DNA of 5,951 nt. Origin: Microcaldota archaeon. Its GTDB lineage: Archaea; Micrarchaeota; Micrarchaeia; Micrarchaeales; CABMGC01. Below are positions 1 to 4,472 of the stretch, one piece after another; position 1 is the first letter of the stretch; each line of letters opens with the position of its first letter. Made by a program: the position numbers and the translations under genes. Below the pieces are notes generated by a model that was not told the DNA's origin, did no database searches, and saw only the letters and a program-made list of their open reading frames with translations. The stretch is from assembly GCA_021785375.1 (NCBI GenBank), contig JAJYFQ010000053.1, positions 1 to 5,951 on the forward strand. The letters run 5' to 3'.

Positions 1-61
1 CAAGGTCTCTGTCGACTCTGGTCACCACCTTCGGGTTTGCCCTCTTGTTGGGCTTTCCCAT
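1..61 (-). CDS. 5' end of an unidentified minus-strand gene (partial)
   Basis: On the minus strand an ATG at 61-59 opens a frame that stays open to the window edge and encodes MGKPNKRANPKVVTRVDRDL. The frame reaches only to a stop at 112-110 upstream, so this ATG is its first. The codons (AAC, AAG, AGG, GTG, GAC) look like those of the other host genes, and the basic start is typical of a real archaeal N-terminus. The gene would be divergent from the unit starting at 176. A weak TATA-like TTATCC lies on the minus strand near 89-82, about 25 bases upstream, and there is no clear ribosome-binding site. Only 20 residues are visible and I do not recognise the family. Chance is possible, although the plus-strand reading of the same bases looks less gene-like. 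Confidence 0.4.
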   Translation of the reverse strand, partial: MGKPNKRANPKVVTRVDRDL

Positions 62-139
62 GCCAAAACTGTCAGTCGAAAAGGATAAGAGTCTGACGTC
101 GATTAGGAATTATGGGATGAAGCCAAAAGTGAGGAAAGG

Positions 140-147
140 TTTATCTA
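140..147 (+). promoter_or_regulatory. TATA box for the 176-756 unit
   Basis: TTTATCTA is centred about 32 bases upstream of the ATG at 176. Transcription would start roughly 26 bases after the box centre, giving a leaderless or nearly leaderless mRNA. This agrees with the absence of a ribosome-binding site before that ATG. Confidence 0.5.
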
Positions 148-175
148 GGCCAAGACCTATCATTTTACTGATAAA

Positions 176-502
176 ATGTCAAAGCCAATCTCAATTCTCG
201 GAGAAGGGGCAAGAAGACAAAGAGCCCTAAGAGCGGATATAGAAGTCGATGCTATGCTTAGGGGCCCTAAACATGCAGAGAAGCGTGTTTCAAAACTTGC
301 GTCATCTGGAAAAATAACAAGGAGTGATGCGGAGGCGCTGAAGGCTCTTATAAGAGGCAGAAAGAGGAAGGAAGTTGTCCGGCCACTCGTAGGAGAGAGG
401 ACCATAGCCCATCCTGGGGCCTCAGTGATCTCACCTGCTGAAAGGAGGAGAATAGACTCTAAGTCATTATACGATAAAGTATTTGGGGGGTCTCTCTTCT
501 AA
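176..502 (+). CDS. Hypothetical basic protein, 108 aa
   Basis: I do not recognise this family. The protein is highly charged and strongly basic, with no signal peptide or membrane segment. Residues 13-70 look mostly helical (many Ala, Glu, Lys, Arg and Leu), including a stretch around SSGKITRSDAEALKALIRGR that reads as a turn followed by a helix. A later segment (VVRPLVGERTIAHPGASVIS, about 67-86) lacks helix character, and the tail (LYDKVFGGSLF) is hydrophobic. The basic composition would suit nucleic-acid or ribosome binding, but this is inference. A TATA box at 140-147 and no ribosome-binding site suggest leaderless translation from the first ATG. The next gene starts 23 bases after this stop and has its own ribosome-binding site, so the two are probably co-transcribed. 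Host-like codon use makes it a credible gene. Confidence 0.75.
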   Translation: MSKPISILGEGARRQRALRADIEVDAMLRGPKHAEKRVSKLASSGKITRSDAEALKALIRGRKRKEVVRPLVGERTIAHPGASVISPAERRRIDSKSLYDKVFGGSLF

Positions 503-519
503 TTACCTAAGTATGTGGT

Positions 520-525
520 GGTGAT
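520..525 (+). promoter_or_regulatory. Ribosome-binding site abutting the 526 start
   Basis: GGTGAT, within a longer GGTGGTGAT at 517-525, matches the GGAGGTGATCC complement of the archaeal 16S rRNA 3' end and directly abuts the ATG. It supports the start at 526 and translation as the second gene of an mRNA. Confidence 0.6.
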
Positions 526-756
526 ATGCCTGAAAGACGGGTGCCAAGGAGAGAGCCTGACCGGAAGCCTGGCGAGTCTGCCAAGAGTGCTGCAAGAGGC
601 AAGGAGGAAGATCCTCTCGAGGCAGCGATAAGGTCCATGGGGGGTATATTTGTACCGCTCGATGGCCTCAGGACAGAGGCAGAGCTTGAGGAAGCGATCA
701 GCAGGGCCTTGATGCTTGATGCGGCCGAGGAGATCCTGAGGGCCGAGGAGTCTTGA
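526..756 (+). CDS. Hypothetical small protein, 76 aa
   Basis: No family is recognised. The protein divides into two parts. Residues 1-30 are basic, Pro/Arg/Lys-rich and probably disordered (PERRVPRREPDRKPGES). Residues 31-76 are acidic and mostly helical (DPLEAAIRSMGG, then EAELEEAISRALMLDAAEEILRAEES), with a short hydrophobic turn IFVPLDGL between two helices. The polar split could allow a basic tail to contact nucleic acid or rRNA while the acidic helices contact a partner. The basic 108-aa protein encoded just upstream is an obvious candidate partner. Both ideas are inference. A ribosome-binding site abuts the ATG, the gap to the upstream gene is 23 bases, and codon use is strongly host-like with G/C at third positions. 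No terminator is obvious after the stop. Confidence 0.7.
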   Translation: MPERRVPRREPDRKPGESAKSAARGKEEDPLEAAIRSMGGIFVPLDGLRTEAELEEAISRALMLDAAEEILRAEES

Positions 757-879
757 TTGCCCTTGCGCCTGCGCTGCTTATAATTATAGATATATTAGTA
801 TGTGTGGGAATGAACTCCGGCTCATAATCATTATAAACCTTAACTGAGAAGTAAATATCGTAATTTTACAACATCTAGG

Positions 880-1011
880 ATGAGGATTAAAAAGGAAGAG
901 GCCAACGCGCCGTTATTCGCGTACGCGCTGGCAAGGCGACCAGTTTTTTCCCTTCCTACAGAATTCGTAGTTCTGTATAAGAAATTCAAATTTAAAAACC
1001 TATCTAAATAG
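880..1011 (+). CDS. Possible 43-aa small protein (uncertain)
   Basis: An ATG at 880 opens a 43-codon frame ending in TAG at 1009-1011. It encodes MRIKKEEANAPLFAYALARR and continues with a hydrophobic/aromatic segment and a Lys-rich tail (KKFKFKNLSK). The middle codons (GCC AAC GCG CCG ... GCG TAC GCG CTG) look like host coding sequence, unlike the surrounding AT-rich spacer. A TATA-like TTATAAACC lies at 831-839, at a plausible distance for a short leader. Against it, there is no ribosome-binding site, the last third overlaps the inverted repeat and the DUF92 TATA elements, and the length is within what chance can give. The same GC-rich stretch can be read as a hairpin, so a small RNA or regulatory leader is an alternative. 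Confidence 0.25.
   Translation: MRIKKEEANAPLFAYALARRPVFSLPTEFVVLYKKFKFKNLSK
901..932. repeat. Imperfect hairpin with a central CGCGTACGCG palindrome
   Basis: GCCAACGCG (901-909) can pair with CGCGCTGGC (924-932) with one A-C mismatch, leaving a 14-base loop. A separate 10-base palindrome CGCGTACGCG (918-927) partly overlaps the right arm. A T6 run follows 11 bases later at 944-949. It could be an RNA structure, part of a terminator, or a by-product of coding sequence if the 43-codon ORF is real. Confidence 0.35.
957..977. repeat. Perfect inverted repeat TACAGAA-N7-TTCTGTA, candidate operator
   Basis: TACAGAA (957-963) and TTCTGTA (971-977) are exact reverse complements separated by the 7 bases TTCGTAG. 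The 21-bp element lies 13 bases upstream of the first TATA-like sequence of the DUF92 promoter, where a dimeric regulator could act. The regulator is unknown. A rho-independent-type role is unlikely because no T-run follows. Confidence 0.45.
991..1010 (+). promoter_or_regulatory. Promoter of the DUF92 gene
   Basis: Two overlapping TATA candidates lie here: TTTAAAAA (991-998) and TATCTAAATA (1001-1010), about 45 and 35 bases before the ATG at 1040. Either would give a short leader. No ribosome-binding site precedes that ATG. Confidence 0.5.
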
Positions 1012-1039
1012 TGGAATTTTTCATAAAGATGGAATTCAA

Positions 1040-1705
1040 ATGCGCACGTTTCTGACCCTTGATCTTGGCGGGGTCGTATCGGCACTTCTCCTCGGGACAG
1101 CACTAGTAGTCACGGGATACCTCGCCGGGCTGGGGCTCTACTTCCTGATAGCAATACTCTACTTCCTACTGCTCTCAGCAATAGTTACAGGGTTCGGCAA
1201 GGGCCGGAAGAAGAGGATGGGCCTCTACGAGAGGTCCAGGGGCTGGAGGAACGTCGCCGCGAACGGCATGGTCCCCCTTGCCATCTCCGTAATCTACGTG
1301 ATAAACAACGCGTACTATGGCATTCCCCAGGTGGCGCTCCTGATAGCGTACGTCGCCTCGGTAGCTGCAATAACTGCGGACAAGTTCGCGAGCGAGGTCG
1401 GCGTACTCGACGGCGATCCGCACATGCTCCTGACCATGAAGAAGGTGAAGAAGGGAACATCGGGTGCGGTCAGCCTGGTTGGCCTGATAGCAAGCCTGAT
1501 GGGTGCGCTGCTGATCTCACTCTCGGTCTTCCAGCTCCCAAACGCGCTCTACCTCATTGCACTCGCAACAGCTGCAGGATTCCTCGGCAACCTCGCGGAC
1601 TCGGTCGTCGGTTATCTCGAGGAGCAGGGCATAGGCAACAAGTATACATCGAATACGATATGCGCCATTGTAGGCGCGCTGATAGCATTCCTGATCCTCA
1701 TCTAG
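1040..1705 (+). CDS. DUF92 family integral membrane protein (VTE6-like)
   Basis: This 221-aa protein has about six or seven hydrophobic segments (roughly residues 11-28, 33-51, 76-92, 97-115, 142-162, 168-184 and 205-221). It carries the conserved pattern of the DUF92/TIGR00297 family: RGWRNVAANG (67-76), TADKFASEVG (112-121), GTSGAVSLVGLIAS (139-152), NLADSVVGYLEEQ (184-196) and a final TSNTICAIVGALIA segment. Plant and cyanobacterial members include VTE6, which phosphorylates phytyl phosphate; archaeal members are uncharacterised, and a role in isoprenoid phosphate or lipid metabolism is inference. Length suits the family. The start is the first ATG of the frame; an ATG at 1029 is out of frame and stops after eight codons. 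The promoter lies at 991-1010, with a possible operator at 957-977. The next gene has its own TATA box. Confidence 0.85.
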   Translation: MRTFLTLDLGGVVSALLLGTALVVTGYLAGLGLYFLIAILYFLLLSAIVTGFGKGRKKRMGLYERSRGWRNVAANGMVPLAISVIYVINNAYYGIPQVALLIAYVASVAAITADKFASEVGVLDGDPHMLLTMKKVKKGTSGAVSLVGLIASLMGALLISLSVFQLPNALYLIALATAAGFLGNLADSVVGYLEEQGIGNKYTSNTICAIVGALIAFLILI

Positions 1706-1715
1706 AGGACATAGG

Positions 1716-1723
1716 CTTAAATA
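1716..1723 (+). promoter_or_regulatory. TATA box for the 1762 gene
   Basis: CTTAAATA is centred about 42 bases before the ATG at 1762, within the 56-base gap after the DUF92 stop. It implies a leader of about 16 bases carrying the ribosome-binding site at 1754-1760. Confidence 0.5.
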
Positions 1724-1724
1724 G

Positions 1725-1732
1725 TTTGTTTT
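1725..1732 (+). terminator. T-rich stretch, possible DUF92 terminator
   Basis: TTTGTTTT lies 20 bases past the DUF92 stop. Archaeal RNA polymerase often terminates at such T-runs without a hairpin. It falls between the next gene's TATA box and its likely start site, so it may instead simply be part of that promoter. Confidence 0.25.
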
Positions 1733-1753
1733 CTCATCTTCAATCAAGCGACA

Positions 1754-1760
1754 GTGATCC
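1754..1760 (+). promoter_or_regulatory. Ribosome-binding site of the 1762 gene
   Basis: GTGATCC, one base before the ATG, matches the 3' part of GGAGGTGATCC. It picks the ATG at 1762 over upstream starts in the same frame. Confidence 0.5.
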
Positions 1761-1761
1761 C

Positions 1762-2175
1762 ATGGGAATATTCGGGCTTTTCGGAAAGAAGGACGTTAAG
1801 GCGGATCTAGGAAAGGCGCTGCCGTACATGATAACCACTGAGTTCACCCCTTACAGGCTGAGGTCGAATACAAGGTCGAGCTCCGCGCTCTCCATAAGGG
1901 TCAAGAATCTTACCAGCGAGCCTGTCATGACTTCTGTTGTGGTGGAGGTTCCTGAGAAGCTCAGCCTAGACGAGACCGGATTCACAAGGCAGAAGGAGGT
2001 CAGGGTGGGCATGCTTGCGGCGAACGAGGAGAAGAACGCGAACGTCGACGTCTTCGGCAATACTTCAACGGACAAAGGCGAGTACACCATAGGAGTAACG
2101 GCATTCGTCCACTACAGGGACTACGCGCACGTCCTGAATGCGGCAAAGAAGAGAACGATGCTGCAGGTAGTTTAA
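1762..2175 (+). CDS. Conserved archaeal protein, predicted beta-sandwich, 137 aa
   Basis: The protein starts with a short glycine/aromatic segment (MGIFGLFGKKDVK), then has alternating strand-like stretches: SSALSIRVKNLTSEP, MTSVVVEVPEKLSL, EVRVGMLAANEEKNANVDVFG, GEYTIGVTAFVHYRDY and KRTMLQVV. This layout, a 'normalised' strand followed by a conserved Asn-Leu-Thr and later a G-x-L-A-x-x-E-E turn, resembles Ig-like/CARDB or arrestin-like sandwiches that mediate binding; I recall similar uncharacterised archaeal proteins but cannot name a family with certainty. No signal peptide or membrane helix is present, so it should be cytosolic. The ATG is chosen because it follows a TATA box and a GTGATCC ribosome-binding site; the frame is open further upstream into the DUF92 gene, without coding character. 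An insertion sequence begins about 25 bases after the stop. Confidence 0.75.
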   Translation: MGIFGLFGKKDVKADLGKALPYMITTEFTPYRLRSNTRSSSALSIRVKNLTSEPVMTSVVVEVPEKLSLDETGFTRQKEVRVGMLAANEEKNANVDVFGNTSTDKGEYTIGVTAFVHYRDYAHVLNAAKKRTMLQVV

Positions 2176-2200
2176 CTAAAGAGGAATGGGCACTATTAAC

Positions 2201-3316
2201 TATAGCTTTCCTTGAAAGTCTCACAACTGCGGTTGGGCAGAAAGTAATGCCTCTATCGGTATCAATGTTGCAATACTCCTGATCATTTCTGAAGGCATCC
2301 GTTTGGCAAAACGGTCAATCAGAAGTCCTATTTGTTTCGTACTCCTGAAGTTGCGGTTGTTCAAGAGTTTCTCCCGTAATGCGTTATGGATGTATTCCTC
2401 CGCATTCATTTCCGGTGAGTAAGGCGGTAGGAAGAGAGGTTTCATGTTATCATTTTCTCTGAAGAACTTATCGACTTTACTGCTATGGTGAACTGCGCCG
2501 TTATCCATCAGTATCAGCATTCTGTCATCAGGGTATTTTGCCTTGATCTTATGAAGGAGATGAAGAAAGGAATCTGTCTTTGCAGATTTCCTGACGGTCT
2601 CGATTATTGCCCCCTCCGTTACTTCAACTGCACCGAAATAGTTTGCCTTTTCAACGTGGCTTTGTGGCGCTCCGATGACAAGTCGCTGACTGTATGTCCA
2701 TCCGTATCCGTTTCTTGCAGATGTTGAAACGGCCATCTCATCGAGAAACATTATCTTTGTGAAATATCCACGTTCAAGAAGAAATGCAAAGTTATGCGCA
2801 AATTCTATCTGTCTCTTCAAATCACCTTCTTTATACACGAGTTGCGCCTTGACATAGTGTGCGCCTGTGTTAACAAGATGCACTCGCAGCGTTTCTTCGG
2901 CGATAAACTTGCCTTTCTGCGCAAAGTATATCTGCAGTTCTCTTGTTGTGTATGCGGATGTATTTATTCCATGCTTTCTAGGGTCGTTTTCGTCAAGTAG
3001 TTCCCGTATTTCCTTTTCATCCTCTCCTGTTATCTTTTCTGGCCTGCCACTTCTGGGTTTGTCCTTGACATTTCTTTCTTCTTCCCACCTGTGTATCCAG
3101 TCATAAACTGTGGATTCTTCCACTGCCATGATATTTGCAACAGTCTTGACGTCATTTCCTCTACTTACCGCATAGAGTGCAGCGTATCTTATCTTTTCTC
3201 TTGCATCTTTGCAGTTCTTGTACAGGTCGCCAAGAATGTCGGAGTCGCCTTCCAACATAATTGTCGATGTGTGTTGGATGGAAAGGAATAACAACTTTAT
3301 GAAACAAAGGTAATAC
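2201..3316 (-). mobile_element. IS630-type insertion sequence (ends approximate)
   Basis: One intact IS630-type transposase gene is flanked by short non-coding ends, giving about 1.1 kb, the usual size for the family. The interior is visibly more AT-rich than the host genes on either side. IS630 elements insert at TA. Candidate ends are the TA at 2201, which begins TATAGCTTTCCTTGAAAGT, and on the other strand a TATTACCTTTGTTTCATAAAGT reading in from about 3315. The two match only partly and share a CTTT...AAAG(T) layout, so the boundaries are my best estimate and not proven terminal repeats. The element sits in the spacer between the 1762 gene and the 3367 gene and does not interrupt an obvious reading frame. 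Its right end abuts the 3367 promoter. Confidence 0.7.
2221..3258 (-). CDS. IS630 family transposase (DDE)
   Basis: The protein is 345 aa from the ATG at 3258. In a frame extended to a TTG at 3294 it would be 357 aa, and I number residues in that longer form. It has an N-terminal helix-turn-helix (about 38-76, VKTVANIMAVEESTVYDWIHRW), an AT-hook-like RSGRPEKIT linker (81-89), a second winged-type DNA-binding region (about 90-145) and a C-terminal RNase H-fold catalytic domain. The triad is visible: Asp185 in IMFLDEMAV, Asp264 in ILMDNGAVHHS and Glu300 in PPYSPEMNAEE, with 35 residues between the last two. The family's usual NPIE appears as NAEE. It catalyses cut-and-paste transposition into TA targets. 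The TTG start would fall within the likely promoter (CATAAAG near 3296-3302), so the ATG is preferred. No frameshift or stop is seen, so it may be active. Confidence 0.9.
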   Translation of the reverse strand: MLEGDSDILGDLYKNCKDAREKIRYAALYAVSRGNDVKTVANIMAVEESTVYDWIHRWEEERNVKDKPRSGRPEKITGEDEKEIRELLDENDPRKHGINTSAYTTRELQIYFAQKGKFIAEETLRVHLVNTGAHYVKAQLVYKEGDLKRQIEFAHNFAFLLERGYFTKIMFLDEMAVSTSARNGYGWTYSQRLVIGAPQSHVEKANYFGAVEVTEGAIIETVRKSAKTDSFLHLLHKIKAKYPDDRMLILMDNGAVHHSSKVDKFFRENDNMKPLFLPPYSPEMNAEEYIHNALREKLLNNRNFRSTKQIGLLIDRFAKRMPSEMIRSIATLIPIEALLSAQPQL

Positions 3317-3331
3317 AGGAAGTTGTATTAC
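3310..3331. repeat. Inverted repeat GTAATAC-N8-GTATTAC at the IS end and 3367 promoter
   Basis: GTAATAC (3310-3316) and GTATTAC (3325-3331) are exact reverse complements with an 8-base spacer. Beyond a bulged G at 3309, AAA (3306-3308) pairs with TTT (3332-3334). The right arm touches the TATA box of the 3367 gene. It may be an operator, a structure formed across the IS end junction, or chance. Confidence 0.4.
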
Positions 3332-3338
3332 TTTATAG
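3331..3338 (+). promoter_or_regulatory. TATA box for the 3367 gene
   Basis: CTTTATAG is centred about 33 bases before the ATG at 3367. It implies a leader of only a few bases, agreeing with the lack of a strong ribosome-binding site (only GTGA at 3360-3363). Confidence 0.5.
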
Positions 3339-3366
3339 GGTTGCTATAATCCAATAGCGTGAGATT

Positions 3367-3672
3367 ATGTCAGTCGGAATTAGAATGGGAAGGAAGGGCC
3401 CTTACGCAACTTACAGGGAGAGACACACGGCATCAATGGAACTGGTCTTTCAGGCGGACCGGCTCTTAAGGAAGGGGGATTTGGACGGGGCTACAGAGAA
3501 GATCAATGCGGCAACAAAGGCTGCACCAACCGATGAAGAGAGAAGGGGCGCCATTACCGACCACCCTATACGCACGCGCGTGTTCTTCGAGAACCCGAAG
3601 AACCTCAGGAACAGGATCAACGACCTCAACGCGAGCATCAGGAGAGCAAGGAGGTACCAGTCCATTGGCTGA
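3367..3672 (+). CDS. Hypothetical basic helical protein, 101 aa
   Basis: I do not recognise the family. Residues 22-57 (MELVFQADRLLRKGDLDGATEKINAATKAAPTDEE) resemble one helix-turn-helix unit of a tetratricopeptide repeat: a helix with Ala/Leu, a G-D-L-D turn, a second Ala-rich helix and a closing Pro. One such unit is not enough for a firm TPR call. After a linker (ITDHPIRTRVFFENPKNL) comes a basic helix (RNRINDLNASIRRARRYQSIG). A Lys/Arg/Gly-rich start (SVGIRMGRKGPYATYRERH) precedes the helical pair. The protein is basic, soluble and lacks a signal peptide, so RNA or protein binding is possible. The start is set by the TATA box at 3331-3338, although the Met at residue 7 is an alternative. 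It converges on the winged-helix gene, with six bases between the stops. Confidence 0.7.
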   Translation: MSVGIRMGRKGPYATYRERHTASMELVFQADRLLRKGDLDGATEKINAATKAAPTDEERRGAITDHPIRTRVFFENPKNLRNRINDLNASIRRARRYQSIG

Positions 3673-3678
3673 CAGAGA

Positions 3679-4050
3679 TCACTGCTCCTTCTCCTTCTGC
3701 GTCGCCTGCGGCGCCTTTGGTTGCGGCACGGGCTGGGCCTTTGCAGGCTCCTTCTGCTGCACCGCCTGCTGCTTCGCCTGGTTTATCTTTAGCATGACTC
3801 CCGAGAGCGACTCCGCTATCTCCCTGCCCGTGGGCGTAAGGAAGATCCTCTTTATCCTGCCGTGCTTCTCTGAGGCCACGATTCCGGACTCCTCGCACTT
3901 CCCTATGAACCTACTCGTGTGTATGTAGGTCACGTTCGCTGCCTTGGCAAGATCTGTTATGTACCACTCCTTTCCGTTCCCGTTCGATAAGGTTAGGAGG
4001 AGCCTGAGCTGCTTGTCCTTGAAGAGCAGAGTGCCTATCGAGTCGGACAT
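3679..4050 (-). CDS. Winged helix-turn-helix DNA-binding protein with a Q/P/A/K-rich tail
   Basis: From the ATG at 4050 the protein is 123 aa. A helix (about 11-21, DKQLRLLLTLS), the helix-turn-helix YITDLAKAANVTYIHTSRFIGKCEESGIV (about 30-58) and a wing KHGRIKRIFLTPTGREIAES (about 63-82) form an archaeal winged-helix domain of the MarR/ArsR-like type, with the common ending L-T-x-x-G. A probable amphipathic helix (LSGVMLKINQAKQQAVQQ) follows, then a low-complexity tail of Gln, Pro, Ala and Lys (PAKAQPVPQPKAPQATQKEK) that should be disordered. It probably acts as a transcription factor; the target is unknown. A GTG three codons upstream is part of the ribosome-binding site GTGATCC, so the ATG is preferred. 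It is divergent from the PRC-barrel gene and could regulate itself or that cluster. Confidence 0.8.
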   Translation of the reverse strand: MSDSIGTLLFKDKQLRLLLTLSNGNGKEWYITDLAKAANVTYIHTSRFIGKCEESGIVASEKHGRIKRIFLTPTGREIAESLSGVMLKINQAKQQAVQQKEPAKAQPVPQPKAPQATQKEKEQ

Positions 4051-4052
4051 GC

Positions 4053-4059
4053 GGATCAC
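4053..4059 (-). promoter_or_regulatory. Ribosome-binding site of the winged-helix gene
   Basis: On the minus strand GTGATCC ends two bases before the ATG at 4050. It matches the 3' part of GGAGGTGATCC and rules against the GTG within it (4059-4057) as the start. Confidence 0.5.
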
Positions 4060-4083
4060 GCAACACTATATCTTCCATGATGC

Positions 4084-4093
4084 TAGTTAAATA
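4084..4093 (-). promoter_or_regulatory. TATA box of the winged-helix gene
   Basis: The minus strand reads TATTTAACTA here, about 38 bases before the ATG at 4050. It faces away from the PRC-barrel promoter at 4152-4170, making the interval a divergent promoter region. Confidence 0.5.
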
Positions 4094-4151
4094 GCTGCCG
4101 TTTTCACTGGGTTCCGGCTCCCTACCCGCTTACACGCCTTCTCTCTCGTTT

Positions 4152-4170
4152 CTTATAAAGATTTATAAAT
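4152..4170 (+). promoter_or_regulatory. Promoter of the PRC-barrel cluster
   Basis: Two TATA-like elements, CTTATAAAG (4152-4160) and TTTATAAAT (4162-4170), lie about 65 and 55 bases before the ATG at 4221. The leader would be about 30-40 bases long and contains AGGTG at 4211-4215, five bases before the start codon, as a ribosome-binding site. This is the longest leader in the window. Confidence 0.6.
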
Positions 4171-4220
4171 TTGTATACTCATCTACTTTATGACGATCAG
4201 TCAACGAAAAAGGTGTATGC

Positions 4221-4472
4221 ATGGTAAAATACGTGATTGCCGAACAGCTAGTAGGCAAGGAAGTGGTAACTGCAGACGGATTCGACCTGGGCAAGTTTGT
4301 CGATGCTGAGATGAACGAGGCCAACGGGAAGCTCAGTGCACTCATAGTCGAGCCTAACGTGGACAGCGAGTATGTCAACAGGCTCAACATAAAGGAGGGC
4401 AAGCTTAGAGTGGCCTACTCAAGCGTAACTGCCGTAAACGACTACATAGTTGTCGATAAGAAGGGCCTGTAA
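4221..4472 (+). CDS. Stand-alone PRC-barrel domain protein, 83 aa
   Basis: The whole protein is one PRC-barrel domain. It opens with AEQLVGKEVVTADGFDLGKFVDAEMNE (about 7-33), the usual 'L-x-G-K-x-V-x-x-x-D-G-x-x-L-G-x-x-x-D' start of the fold. Strands LSALIVEP (38-45) and KLRVAYSSVTAVNDYIVVDK (62-81) follow. Such single-domain proteins of about 80 residues are common in archaea. PRC barrels bind partners: the family includes RimM, photosynthetic reaction-centre H subunits, and the haloarchaeal CdpB1/CdpB2 proteins that link SepF to the division apparatus. A structural or cell-division adaptor role here is inference. The RNase HII frame overlaps or follows it immediately and both share a promoter at 4152-4170. 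The start is supported by AGGTG five bases upstream; an ATG at 4217 is out of frame. Confidence 0.85.
   Translation: MVKYVIAEQLVGKEVVTADGFDLGKFVDAEMNEANGKLSALIVEPNVDSEYVNRLNIKEGKLRVAYSSVTAVNDYIVVDKKGL

Larger units (their letters stand above)
757..1039. other. AT-rich spacer between the 526 gene and the DUF92 gene
   Basis: This spacer of about 280 bases holds no assured gene. It contains a 10-base palindrome TATAATTATA (779-788), an imperfect palindrome ATAAT-C-ATTAT (824-834) running into a TATA-like TTATAAACC (831-839), a GC-rich hairpin (901-932), a T6 run (944-949), a perfect inverted repeat (957-977) and the DUF92 promoter (991-1010). A 43-codon ORF with partly host-like codons spans 880-1011 and is listed separately. 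I looked for tRNA arms and C/D-box sRNA motifs and did not find a convincing set. Confidence 0.6.

Noticed and set aside
45..230. Plus-strand frame of 61 codons at the left edge
   Set aside because: It overlaps the start of the 176 gene in another frame, crosses that gene's TATA box and has no promoter; the minus-strand frame from 61 looks more gene-like.
779..834. AT-rich palindromes, considered as a replication origin or attachment site
   Set aside because: They are short, there are no repeated origin boxes, and no integrase or Cdc6/Orc1 gene is nearby; promoter-type AT-rich sequence explains them.
840..1103. Minus-strand frame of 87 codons across the spacer and the start of DUF92
   Set aside because: It runs through the AT-rich promoter and into the well-supported DUF92 gene on the other strand, and its sequence resembles no protein family.
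3259..3294. Extended transposase start at TTG 3294
   Set aside because: The extra 12 residues lack family character and the codons lie within the likely transposase promoter; ATG 3258 fits better.
3506..3928. Plus-strand frame of 140 codons rich in Cys, Ala and Phe
   Set aside because: It is the antisense of the winged-helix gene and its low-complexity tail, and it overlaps the 3367 gene in another frame.
4094..4150. GC-rich stretch with GGGTTCCGGCTCCC, considered as a tRNA T-arm
   Set aside because: The loop lacks the usual T-T-C-R-A pattern, and no acceptor stem or anticodon arm can be drawn around it.
4190..4306. ATG at 4190, about 24 bases after the second TATA-like element, considered as a leaderless start
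   Set aside because: Its frame stops inside the PRC-barrel gene and gives a Cys/Arg-rich product with no sense; the PRC start has its own ribosome-binding site.
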